Assembly: GCF_949628265.1 (NCBI RefSeq)
Contig: NC_088787.1
Coordinates: 36,506,844-36,570,843 of the forward strand
Direction: 5' to 3'
DNA: 64,000 nt
From: Cloeon dipterum
Taxonomy: Eukaryota; Arthropoda; Insecta; Ephemeroptera; Baetidae
Below are positions 38,546-48,659 of this stretch, one piece after another (position 1 is the first letter of the stretch; every line of letters begins with the position of its first letter). A program made the position numbers and the translations under genes. The notes under the pieces were generated by a model. That model was not told where the DNA came from, did not search any database, and was given only the letters and a program-made list of their open reading frames with translations.

Positions 38546-38871
38546 GTAGTATTCATCAGGTTAGCTTGGTGTTTCATTAAGAAGTCTTGGCCGAGTAGGG
38601 CCGAATATCCGGGGCTTACTCGTACTACCACAACTGGCAGTTTGATCGCCACCTCACTGCCTAACTGTACCAAGACCTCAGCTTGACCCAGCAGAGGCAC
38701 TTTTGTGCCTGACACTCCGCTTACTAGACTGTTGAATGGGCTAAGCTCTAATTCGAGTGTGTTTGCTAGTTCTTCGCTGACTAAGCTGATGTTTGCTCCA
38801 GAATCGATAGTAAAGGGTACTTCCAAGTGCTGAACTCTTCCCCAAAGAACATAAGTTGGGTAAGCTCGCAC
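38515..38871 (-). CDS. Gypsy element 2 protease
   Basis: Contains VPFTIDSGANISLV, the retropepsin active site with Asp-Ser-Gly-Ala, a middle strand block (TKVPLLGQAEVLVQL), and PGYSALLGQDFLMKH, the C-terminal ILG-type block. It cuts Gag and Pol. The frame ends LDFTWGD at 38,515, overlapping pol by about 30 bases. In element 1 the same junction is in a single frame, so the change here at the GTGGGGA run is more likely a small indel than programmed frameshifting, although the latter cannot be excluded. Confidence 0.88.
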   Translation of the reverse strand: MRAYPTYVLWGRVQHLEVPFTIDSGANISLVSEELANTLELELSPFNSLVSGVSGTKVPLLGQAEVLVQLGSEVAIKLPVVVVRVSPGYSALLGQDFLMKHQANLMNTTCTLDFTWGD

Positions 38872-38966
38872 CGCTAGTAAAGTTAGGTCAATTTCGGGTG
38901 TCTCACTTGAAGAATTTGTCCTAGAGTCTCACGGCAGTGACGGAGATGTTGCCGGCACGCCGCGCT

Positions 38967-40298
38967 TTACTCGTTTTTTGGGTTTTTTAAACACTGAGAT
39001 GGGCAGTGCCCTCGTTCCTCGCATATCAGGCAGTAGAGATACTCGCAGTCCTGGAGTCGGTGTCCTGGCTGGCTGCAGAGGAAACATGTGAACTTCAGTC
39101 GATCGCCTTATTGTCTTTTCGGCGAGCGTCCTCGATGAGAGCTAGAAGCCGATGGTTCCTGGGTCTGGCTCTTCTGTGACTTGGGTGGAGCTTGAGGTTC
39201 GGTTGCGCTGGACGTTGACGGCTGTGATGCATTGAACCGTACTTGACGTGGCTGTAACGGTGTGGGAAGTTGTGTAGAGTAGACAGCGAGTCGTGCCGCT
39301 CGAACTTCTTCGTTCCTTGCTTCTTCTTTAACTCGATATGCAGCAAACGTTTTTTCTGCCTTAAGAGCCATCCTCTTGGCTTGTGCTAGAGTCTTGGGTT
39401 CCAGCAGGTCGACCGTCCTGAACAGCTTTGGCTTGAGGCCATGCAAGAATTGAGTAAGTATGCGCCTGTCGCAAACCTTGTCCCAAACGTGCGGAGGGTC
39501 ATCTGAGAGAGTTGCTGCCTTAATCTTCCGCATTTTCTTCCTCAAGCTCTCGTAGTAATGCTTGACAGACTCTGAATCCTACTGTCGGCTCTCTTGGAAC
39601 TCAGTTTCTAAGGCGGTTAGATCTTCGGCGTCTTCGAACTCGGCTTTGAAAGCTTTCCTGATTTCGGTGAAGCAGGTCAGCTGTCGAAGCTCTAACTGTT
39701 GCACAAAGTCACTTGCCGGAGGCAGTGTTCTAGCAGCCATAGTTACTCGTAGATCTCCGGGAGATAGATCAGGCTGGAACATGATCAAGGTGCTAATTGC
39801 CTTCAGGAACTGATCTAGCGTAGCGTAATCGTCCTCGCCCGAGAACATGGGAATGCCTGTGATGTCAAAATATAATCCTCCTGATGGTTTACCAGACGTG
39901 AGTTTGCTATCTCGACTTATGGTTCCGACAGGGTGACGAACTGAAGGAAGCGACCGTTGTTTGCTTGATCCCTGACGCGATGATGGCTTGCTGACCAATA
40001 AGGATGCGGAGCTAGGTCTTGGAGTGCTGCGTTTTTTCTTATTGCGATCGTAAACCAAGGAAATGGTGGGTGTCATGGTCTGAAGGTCAAGAAGGTCTCC
40101 TCCCGCTGCTTCACTGTGTTGTGAATTTTCCAGGTCCTCTCGGTTATCGCTTTGTTCAGAATCGTAGCTGGTGGCATCATCTTGGCTTCGGGTGGTCGTC
40201 TTCTTCTTCTTCCCGCGCCGCGTCACTTTTCCCTGTTCGGCCCCAGCGCTAGATGGTCCTGGCTGATCCGCAGGCGGAGTTCTCGGAAGGGGAGGCAT
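38967..40298 (-). pseudogene. gag: Gypsy element 2 gag
   Basis: From ATG 40,298 (MPPLPRTPPADQPGPSSAGA) through a basic/acidic low-complexity N-terminus to a capsid-like block (LYFDITGIPMFSGEDDYATL, FVQQLELRQLTCFTEIRKAF). There is an in-frame TAG near 39,579, then LTQFLHGLKPKLFRTVDLLE, a Ser/Pro-rich stretch and a TAA near 39,108. In the same region two CCHC zinc knuckles follow (CFLCSQPGHRLQDC, CLICEERGHCPSQC), ending at 38,967. Apart from the two stops the order is that of element 1. Gag would package the RNA. Confidence 0.88.
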
Positions 40299-40368
40299 CT
40301 TGATACTGTGTTAAAGTAAGTGGTTGTTGCGTTGTGTATGCGTAAGCGTGACCAGATAGCTCCAGCAA

Positions 40369-40385
40369 TCCTGGTCACGGCACCA
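40369..40385 (-). other. Primer-binding site, gypsy element 2
   Basis: Minus strand TGGTGCCGTGACCAGGA, identical to the string at 10,721-10,737. It lies about 70 bases upstream of the gag ATG and directly next to the presumed LTR end (AATT before TGG). Confidence 0.8.
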
Positions 40386-41278
40386 AAATTGCTTCGCTCT
40401 CCCACGTGGATCTCGCGCCACTCGCTGGAAAAGTGGAGCGGAGAGAGGCAACAAAAGACTATAACCAATCGCCGGCCGGCTGAGAAGGCGTTCGAAGATG
40501 CGAGCTAGGGCGTATAGAAACGAGCTGTCTCGAAGCAAAGGCGAGTACTTATTCAGCCAATAGCCTCGCAGTAGTGTTAGCTCCTTTGCTCACACCACAG
40601 TTGCCTATGGCGTCGTTTCGTTCAGCTGGCCGGAGCACAACAATTGCAGAAGGTCTCTTTGGATAGTTAGAAATTCTATAATTCGGGTGATTCGTGGTCA
40701 AGAGGTGAGTCGCTGGCGGCAGAGCCGCACTAAAACCCAATAATTCCGATATTAGCCGTTAGGCGATTTTATTTGTTCGGTCTGTCTGACAAGTCGTGGT
40801 TTTCTCGTCGCGCTAATGTCTGTGTGTTTGTGTATGTTTCAGCGACAGTGTGTTTTGTGCTGATTGCCGTTCTTATCTGCTGGTGGATAGCGGCCGCGCG
40901 TCTGCTACTTGGGCCGAGGGGTGATCCTACAACAGACCGAAGAAATGAGGTGAGTGACGGATTTATTGTGCCTTCAGATTGTGAGTCTATTAGGGATCAG
41001 CCGAGTACTAGGCTGGTCGTAAATAGAGTCGCTTACCTGAGTTAGGTGCTCTAATCTTTTCTCTCTGCTTTCCAGGTCGTAGGCTACGTCAAGGGTTGGT
41101 CCGTCCTCGAGCACTCCTGCGAACAAAATAAACTCGGGTGATCAGGCCGTTCTAAATTGCCGGGGAGGTTAACACTCACAGGTAAGGACTGACGTAGGGG
41201 TGTTCCCTCCTCACTGAAGCTAGTTTTCTTCCTAGGGCTGCCTGCCACAGTCGGTCGCCTTACAGGTCACTCCCGGCT

Positions 41279-41294
41279 GGGGGGGGGGGGGGGG
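41279..41294 (+). repeat. Homopolymer of 16 G
   Basis: An uninterrupted run of 16 guanines inside the LTR-like DNA. Such runs can form quadruplex structures and are prone to length errors in assemblies. Confidence 0.95.
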
Positions 41295-41540
41295 CTACAC
41301 CGAAGGAAGGACTTCTCAACAGATCTCCTGTGGAAAGAGAGCAGAGAATCAACGAGGGGCCCAGCGCTACTCGAAGCGGTCGCACCTATTGCTGATGGAA
41401 GATCTGGCGGAGCCTGGCGATCAGGTAAGGGGTCCTATGCCAAGTGGTCCGTCTGGTGAAGGTCCAATTTCCTTTCCAGGTGGGCAGCTACCTCTTGAAG
41501 GAGATGACAGCTCGTTCTGCCTCGAGTGAAGTGCTGCTGG

Positions 41541-41550
41541 CCTTTATATA
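41541..41550 (-). promoter_or_regulatory. TATA box of gypsy element 2 LTR
   Basis: Minus strand TATATAAAGG, oriented towards gag-pol and matched by AATATAAGCG at the equivalent place near 42,828-42,837 in the neighbouring LTR-like copy. Confidence 0.6.
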
Positions 41551-42049
41551 CCCTTCGCTGACTGCCGCCCCTCAAGCGTCGTGCGGTCGCCCTGGCAGGG
41601 AGAAGTGGAGGGTGGACTCCTGCTGCAGTGGCGACCTTCTCCTTCATCAGGTGAGCACCTGAGTTAAGAGGGGCGGGAGCGGGGAGGTCTCGGCTGGCAG
41701 CCGTGTGACCACGTGCCTTCCCAGCCAGACCGAGCTAGCAAAATCGCCTTCCGACTAAGTGCGGTGAATTTATATCTGATTCTCTTTTTATTTAAGTGCC
41801 TTTATTTTTTTAAATATTTACGTTATTCTATTATTAATTTTTAAACTGGATGGGCTGGGATGATTATCAGTGGACAATTATTTTGTCTCACTTGGGGAGT
41901 AAATATGTATTAAGTTCTAATAATAACCATTGAACTGAACTAATTAATAAAAAGGGGAGATATAAAATTTGACTAAAATTATTCACAAGGGCACTGCGTT
42001 TATGGGCTTTATTAATATTAATGCCATCCAGCTAATACAATAAACTTTG

Positions 42050-42980
42050 CAGGTCTGGAAGGTCTGGAAGTTCTGCGTCTTGGTCATCCCTAGGTCTCCT
42101 CGTTGTTACCGGCAGCTCGTCGGGAATTATTTAAATTAACAAAATTTGTTAATCGGACTCGCCCCGGACCAATATGATGCTTGCGGGTCAGGGGCTCCTG
42201 GACGGCAGGTCTCCAACTCCACCTGCTCGAAGGCCGCGGTTCCCTAAAACAGGAGGAATGGGAGCGAATTAGCGGAAGAGCACGTTTTAGGTGAGTTTAG
42301 TCTATAGAAGGCCAGTCTCACTGGCCAAAAAATAGAAGATCTCTACCTAGTCTAATGCTGGTTTCCTCTGGTCTTCTTTGGGCGTAGGCTGCGCCGTTTC
42401 CGGTCTACCCGAGCGCCTCCTGTGAACAAAGGAAAGGGGGATCAGTCCTTTTCTTGGACTCCGGAGAAGGGATTTCCCTACAGGTAAGATTTGGCACAGT
42501 AGTTGTCCCTCCTCGACTGAAGTTGCGAATCCTCTCTAGCAGCCGCGTGCTCCTGGTAGGCGCCTGCTGGCCTCCTGACCAAGATGGCCTGCTGCGAGGG
42601 GTTCGTCGTCTCCAGAGTTTCCTGAAAAGACGCAGAGTTTAGACGAGAACTGCCGGCTACCCTTATCTACCTTACCTGGACAGGACTTGGTGACAGCTTG
42701 GCCTGGCGATCAGGAAGTGTCCTATGCCAAGTCAAGGATTAGGTGAGTGTCCTCTTCCTTGGGGCAAGGTAGCTCTGAGGTCTATGGTGGACAGCTCGCT
42801 TTCTGCCCCGAGTTGTAGGCTGCCTGCGCTTATATTAGGCTGCACCTCCTTCGGTCGCTGCTGGGAGAATGGAGGGTGGGTTCTCCCTCAGTGGCGACCC
42901 TCCCCTACTCAGGGAAAGCCCTGAGTTAGGTGAGGGTGAGTGGGGAGGGGGCGTGGTAAGCCAGGCAGGGTACAAAGTTA
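42050..42980 (-). repeat. Second, diverged LTR-like copy
   Basis: Aligns in order with 41,040-41,760: the GGCGTAGGCTG block, ACAGGTAAG block, CCTGGCGATCAGG, TCCTATGCCAAGT and the GGAGGGTGG..CAGTGGCGACC block. It carries a TATA-like site in the same orientation. It is not followed by coding sequence, so it is best read as a solo or displaced LTR of a related gypsy family. Confidence 0.6.
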
Positions 42981-43412
42981 ATCTCTAATTGTCAGACTTT
43001 AATAAGCAAATTTACGTTAGGCCTCAGCGCAAATAAATTGGATTTAAAGAGTTTAAATAACAGAAACATTATGTATATAATTACTGGAAATTTTCTGGAT
43101 GTGCCAGTGGTTGGATTGTTGAATGATAAAATATATAATAAAATCCTGGCAATAAAAAAAACTATCGTGCTATTTCCTTTTCCCATCCAGTCAATAATAT
43201 TCTGATCAAATTTTAATTTGTGTTTTGAAGGTCTGAAGTTCTCTGCTGTTCCTGTCCTGCTCTCCGGTGACCTCCGACGGCTGGTTCATTGAGGACGTTT
43301 TTCTGGGCCGGAGTTGTGACCAGCTGGTCCCACCATCTGTGGAAAAGAAATTGAAGATTAGTGTTACATTAGCCAAACGTTGTTTTCTTGGGGGAATTGA
43401 CGGAATCACACG

Positions 43413-45053
43413 TTGATAAATAATGGCGATGAGACCGTAATGTATGAAGAACTTGCTAAAGGAGCCAATTTGTGCAAGGAAGATGTGAAAGGACTGTCCC
43501 TGGACGAAGCAGTTCATTCAGCAGTGAAATACATCCTCAGTAAGTACATAACCACATTACTCAGAATTTTGTATATTATTTGCACTGCTAAAAGTCAAGA
43601 TACTGGATACGAAAAAATGTAGACATAAGACTTTAGGTAGTATGTCAAGAAATTAGCAAAATCAAAAAATTATGTAATTTATGATCTCGTTTTTCAATAA
43701 CAATACTTGGAATGTAAAAAGTATTGAGAAACGCATATTTATATTATTAATCTGTTGCTTTTCTATCCCTCCTGAGAGGTTTCCTAAATCATCTGACTCT
43801 GTTAAGTACTTAAAATTCTATGTTCGCGATTTGCGATGTCATCAGGCAAAAACAATTTTATTGCAAAATGAGAGCAGCAAAGCAATATAATAGGAAAAAT
43901 TTTCACTAGTAAAGAATATACTGCAAATTAGTTTGGGGAAGGACATGAAATTTCAGCTACGGCACTGGGTTATCCTAATAAATAATGAATGATATTTTGA
44001 AAAATATACTGGTTCTTTTCAAACTTGAATTCATTCATGAATTTTCGACATCTAGCTAAACAATGGTTCGACGTGTTTAAGGATATTGAGGCAGTCCGCA
44101 GTTTCCAGCCTAGCCAAATGAATATGCTCTCTTTGAAGCAAGTTATCTTGCAGGCCAAGGCAAAGAGACCCAAGAAGAAGAAAAAAAAGGAAACAGCTGT
44201 TGCAGGTATACTGAAAAATAAATGAAAATTCATAAAATAACACAAACGACTAGGAGTAACAGTTTAAAGCCGTGAAGAACTTTATAAAGAAGAACAATAT
44301 CTTAAGCAATTCAAAATAGGAAGTATTCTTCGTTTGGATGCCTTGGACGAAGACGATAGATCTTGACAGATGCTGAAAAATGGTTATGTTAATGAATGAA
44401 AATGTTCAAATTATAATAGTAAATCAAATTTTTTTAGGACTGAGTGTCCATCAAGGATTGAAAGGTGTCAAAAGTAATATTTTTGTAGTCTAAACTACGG
44501 ATATTCTAGAAAATTGAAACAAATTTCTTTCCATGTACACGTAGAATTCCCACCCCCATTGACTGAGGTCGACTCTGAGGAAGACCTTCCTTCAAAAATG
44601 GACCACTCATTAGCCAGTACCAGCAAGGTCCAGAACAAAGGTAAGCCAGATGGGCACGCGCGTCAAGCGCCCATACGCACCCGTCATGCACCCAATAGTA
44701 CGCGTCATGCACCCAATAGTACACGTCATGCACCCAATAGTACGCGTCATGCACACTGAAGACCGCGTCATACAGCAATCCTGCATGATGCACAAAGGTG
44801 GCTGCTGCATGACGCGTACTATTGGGTGCATGACGCGTGCATTTGAGCGCAATTGAGCTGTACGCAGTTCTAGCATCGCTACTCTTACATTTGTGATATT
44901 ATTTTTTTAACAATTTTTTTTTCTTTTCAGCTTGTACGGAAGCCAAGAAGAAAGGCATCAAGGACCTTGGGGAAGAGCAGGAAAAGGCGAATGCGTTGAA
45001 ACCCAGCAAACCCATGGAATCAAGGGCCAGCACCAGCCAGGTGCAGAACAAAG
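43413..45053 (+). CDS. Unrecognised multi-exon gene (exon fragments)
   Basis: Four plus-strand open blocks end in good donors. The first, 43,413-43,539 (MYEELAKGANLCKEDVKGLS), ends at GTAAGT. The second, about 44,022-44,205 (RHLAKQWFDVFKDIEAVR, then a KRPKKKKKK nuclear-signal-like run), ends at GTATAC. The third, about 44,545-44,640 (EVDSEEDLPSK, LASTSKVQNK), and the fourth, 44,931-45,053 (after TTTTCAG; KPMESRASTSQVQNK), end at GTAAGC. The third and fourth end in near-identical sequence and the introns after them start with the same 40 bases and the same minisatellite. This indicates an exon-intron tandem duplication. Exons 3 and 4 share phase, so both could be spliced in. I do not know the protein; the lysine run suggests nuclear location. 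Confidence 0.45.
44660..44850. repeat. CGTCATGCACCCAATAGTA minisatellite, array 1
   Basis: Units of about 20 bases (CGTCATGCACCCAATAGTACG) repeat four times, then appear inverted (GCATGACGCGTACTATTGGG). The array can fold back on itself. It follows the donor at 44,641. Confidence 0.92.
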
Positions 45054-45069
45054 GTAAGCCAGATGGGCA

Positions 45070-45655
45070 CGCGCGTCATGCGCCCATACGTACTCGTCAT
45101 GCACCCAATAGTACGCGTCATGCGCACTGAAGGCCGCGTCATGCAGCAATCCTGCATGATGCGCTAAGGTGGCTGCTGCATGACGCGTACTACTGGATGC
45201 ATGACGCGGCCTTCAGTGTGCATGACGCATCAAATGAACGCGTCACGCACCCAAATGTACGCGTCATGCACCAAAAAGTACGCGTCATGCGCCCAAATGC
45301 ACTCGTCATGCATCCAGTAGTACGCGTCATGCATCCAGTAGTACGCGTCATGCACCCAACAGTACGCGTCATGCACACTTAAGGCCGCGACATGCAGCAG
45401 CAACCTACACGCATCATGCAGGACTGCTGCATGACGCCTTATAAAGTGTGCATGACGGGTACTGTTGGGTGCATGACGCGTACTACTGGATGCATGGCGC
45501 ATCAAATGAACGAGTCACGCACCCAAATGTACGCGTCATGCAACAAAAAGTGCGCGTCATGCACCCAAATGTACGCGTCATGCACCAGAATTTCGCGTCA
45601 TGCACCCAAATGTACGCGTCATGCACCAGAATATCGCGTCATGCACCTGTGGGTG
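45070..45655. repeat. CGTCATGCA minisatellite, array 2
   Basis: More than 20 units of about 20 bases, with variable spacers between invariant CGTCATGCA cores (CCCAATAGTA, CCAAAAAGTA, CCCAAATGTA, TCCAGTAGTA). Orientation switches at least twice (inverted units near 45,130-45,235 and 45,415-45,500). It directly follows the donor at 45,054. Confidence 0.92.
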
Positions 45656-46229
45656 CTCGAATAAGCAGGCTGCGTTTTATAGTCAAACACCTCAACTATT
45701 CCTTGCATGTGTGCTTTTATTTGCCAAGTAGCAACGAAGTGGAGTCTGAACTGGAAAATAACATGCATACAATCAATTTTTGGAATTCCACATTTTACAG
45801 GCAAAGTAATTTTACAATAATTGAAAGACATTAAAATGCAGTAAAGCACACGTTAAGAATAAAGTATCAATCAAAATAATCATCTTAAAACAAGAACAAA
45901 TTATTCTGCTTACCCCTATACGGTTTCAATCGCATTTTTTATATCAGCAAACGCTTAACGAGCCCTCGGCCAACAGCTTTACATACACGAGTGGTGCAAG
46001 AGCTGGAAAGGGGCATTATGACTTATAAGAATTCATCACAACACTAATTTTTAGCACAGTCTAAAAACACTTTCACTAATGAAATAAAATACCTCAAGCG
46101 TGAGATTGCTTAGCTGTCTAGCCTATACACTCGTGTCGCATCGGCTGCTGCAGGGCTTGTGAATACGATAGCCGCTGCAGCGGTGAGTGGGGGTCAAAAG
46201 TTACCTGTCGTACAGGTGACGTGCGCCGA

Positions 46230-46330
46230 CAGGCAGTCCCCATACACCCAACAGTACCCGTCATGCACACCAAAAGCAACGTCATGCAGGACACCGCTGC
46301 ATGACGCTTATTAGAGGGTGCTCGACGAGT
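46230..46330. repeat. CGTCATGCA minisatellite, array 3 (short)
   Basis: Four CGTCATGCA-type cores in both orientations, ending in a GTGCTCGACGAGT that echoes the end of array 2 (GGTGCTCGA at 45,650). It lies just downstream of the convergent minus-strand gene. Confidence 0.85.
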
Positions 46331-46521
46331 CGTGATTTTGGGCAAAGAAATTAAGTGATTCCGAAGAAACATGAAAATTTAAGAACGATAAAAAATAAAA
46401 CCATGAAGACTTCTTATTGGACATTTTCGGAAGGGATCTGTGAATTGTCTCATTAAAATTCATCTGTTTACAGTATCCTGTCAATAAATAAATTTGACTT
46501 GAAGAATTTTTCACCACTTGT

Positions 46522-47675
46522 TTATTGCTCATTTGCAAACTTTTCATTTAAGTTTCTGTAGGTTTTTTTTGTCATGTAAGTTTGTTTCTGACAACCAATA
46601 TGGCAGCAGAAGAAAGTCACCTTGAGTCCTGAACTGGCACTGACAGACCCGACACTTTTGAGGTTGTATTCAACAAGCTTGAATCCTCCAAGCTTGAAAT
46701 TCAAGCCATAGGTCAAATAGAGACCTCCAACTAGCCTCTCTAGCAGCTGGCACCCATCGCCATCAAGTTTGTATTTTGGGTTGTAAAAGTGCAACGTTTG
46801 TTCACAAATATTGACCACCAACACGGAGTATGCGTCCTTATGAATTTTGAATGGTACAATGAGGTGGTTAATATCTTGTGGCAGTTCTGCATCTTGCTTC
46901 TCCATGGGCCTAATCAAGAGTTTGGCTGCCAAGTCACTGTCGACTATGTAAGCTTCATCGCTGACCTTCTCGATGAGCAGCTTCAGAAGTTTGGCAGGTA
47001 CCTCATTCTCTATGTCCGAAGCAGAATATTTTTCAAACAGCTGCTCACTTGACTGTTCTTCATCAACTTGCTCCTCAAGTGCCTCAATATCAACCACATC
47101 TCCATACATTTGAACCCTGAAAAAAGTTATTTCATTTATATTTGTACTAACCACAACTATCTTGCAATAGCAAATTTAAACATTTTACGTGACCAATAAC
47201 AAATTGTATTTCTTCTACTAATTTTTTTTTTTTTTTGAAATTCAATAGAAATACTGAATTGCCCGTATATACACATTTGCCTAATATTTCAATTATAATA
47301 TATTATTACACTCACCATTCTTCTTTGTGCGACTCTTTGCAGTGTTTTACCATGTTGAGGAACCCATTCAACTTCATCTCACAGTGAGCGTGAGCACACT
47401 TCATCTTGTTGGTCAACTTGTGATCCTCCAGCTCGCTTTCGCTCCTTAGCTTTAGATTCGTGAGGCAATTGATGCAGTCAAATCTTACATAATAATAAAA
47501 TTGGAAATAGATTATAAGAGTTTTAATGAATATTATATTTTTGTTACCTATTCTGCGGCTGCAGATCCTTGCAGCGATATCTGTGCGCCCTGAGCCGAGC
47601 TCCAACACGCAGGGGATTCTCAGCCATGTCAGTGACATATGAGCATCCGTTGCAACCAACTTTCGTAGACAACAT
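46522..47675 (-). CDS. Intact three-exon gene: Cys/His-rich N-terminus plus ULP1-like domain
   Basis: Exon 1 is 47,548-47,675 (ATG at 47,675), exon 2 47,316-47,483, exon 3 46,522-47,116. All junctions are GT-AG and the frame is continuous for 296 residues. Exons 1-2 hold Cys/His clusters of C2H2 style (CNGCSY, HRYRCKD, FDCINC, MKCAHAHC, MVKHCKESH). Exon 3 has an acidic region and then IVPFKIHKDAYSVLVVN, TLHFYNPKYKL and a C-terminal FFCCHIGC, recalling the strand-rich core of ULP1/C48 cysteine proteases. The residues at the usual His, Asp and Cys positions look replaced, so if the fold is right it is probably a binding domain rather than a protease. It may be a domesticated or transposon gene. 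It is divergent from the zinc-finger frame at 48.4 kb. Confidence 0.65.
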
Positions 47676-48405
47676 TTTCACACAGGTACTCTGAATAAGA
47701 ATCACAACAATAAATTATTTACAAACAGTTTGATTGTTTTTATTTATATTTGAGCTCAAGAATTTATCCTTTACATTCTGAATGTCGCATTTAATATGGC
47801 GCCTAATTACATAATTCTTGTATCGTGAATTATTCATATTGAATGACTGAAAATGATATTGAATTGACTTTGACATGATCACTGAATGTTTGTTTAACAA
47901 TTCATTAGGTTAATGATTCACTTACCCCTAAAGAGAGTTGAAATTATAATAAAAATTGTTGGAAGAGAAACACACGCTTAGCGGTTTCGTTCTTTACATC
48001 GAATGCGCACGGCACGAATGTTATGCAGTTCTCACTGCATTAGTGACTGCAGCTGGCGCGACCTGCTCTCTCGCGACCATCTGCACAACTAGGTGAACGT
48101 GAAGTTTCACACTGCAATGTTGCCACGATTTCAGCGCAGGCGTGGGCGTGGCTAAAAGCTCCACAGCTGGCCGCAACCACGTAAGTATAATCCGACCAAT
48201 CTTAGTTTCAAGCGCTCGGGTTTGTGTCAATTATTGCTCAAGAAGTAGAGCTGTCAAGAATCCTTCCGTAGGTGCGTAGTGCGAAGAGTGTGAAAAACCG
48301 CTCACGAAGCCTTCGAGGTGTGATATGTATCCAGGTGAGAAGAGTTCACACCAAAACCGCGATTGTTTACTGCGCGCCCATTGATACTGTTCTGCATCCA
48401 GCAAG

Positions 48406-48657
48406 ATGTACTTGCAACAGCAACACCTTCCAGAGACGATTAGGTGCGAACAGTGCAACGAATTGTTTGCCACGGAATCCCTTCTCGAGCGTCACCAACG
48501 CAACAGTCACGAATGCGTTAGCTGCACAGAGTGCGCGCTGCAAGTGCGGCGTCAAAACATACGTCTACACCAGCGCGTCAAGACTTGCAACCGCTGCGAG
48601 CGCCTGTTCAGGTGCTCAGGGTCATATCAGCAGCATATGGAGAGCTACTGCCAATAA
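48406..48657 (+). CDS. Small C2H2-like zinc-finger protein or exon
   Basis: An 83-residue frame with three Cys/His units: CEQCNELFATESLLERHQ followed by a spaced His, CVSCTECALQVRRQNIRLHQ, and CNRCERLFRCSGSYQQHM. The first and last have the C-x2-C...H spacing of C2H2 fingers. It may be a single-exon gene or the terminal exon of a longer one. It lies 730 bases from, and divergent to, the Cys/His-rich three-exon gene, so the two could share regulation or belong to one element. Confidence 0.55.
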   Translation: MYLQQQHLPETIRCEQCNELFATESLLERHQRNSHECVSCTECALQVRRQNIRLHQRVKTCNRCERLFRCSGSYQQHMESYCQ

Positions 48658-48659
48658 AA

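Larger units (their letters stand above)
40386..41760 (-). repeat. 5' LTR of gypsy element 2 (approximate)
   Basis: GC-rich DNA upstream of the primer-binding site on the minus strand, with a TATA box at 41,541-41,550. Much of it (about 41,040-41,760) is matched in diverged form by 42,050-42,980. No matching LTR exists beyond the pol end at 34.9 kb, so the exact limits cannot be set and the element lacks its 3' LTR in this window. Confidence 0.5.

Noticed and set aside
44660..45655. CRISPR-like array of CGTCATGCA units
   Set aside because: Units of about 20 bases with short, related spacers, orientation switches and a eukaryotic setting indicate a minisatellite, not a CRISPR array.
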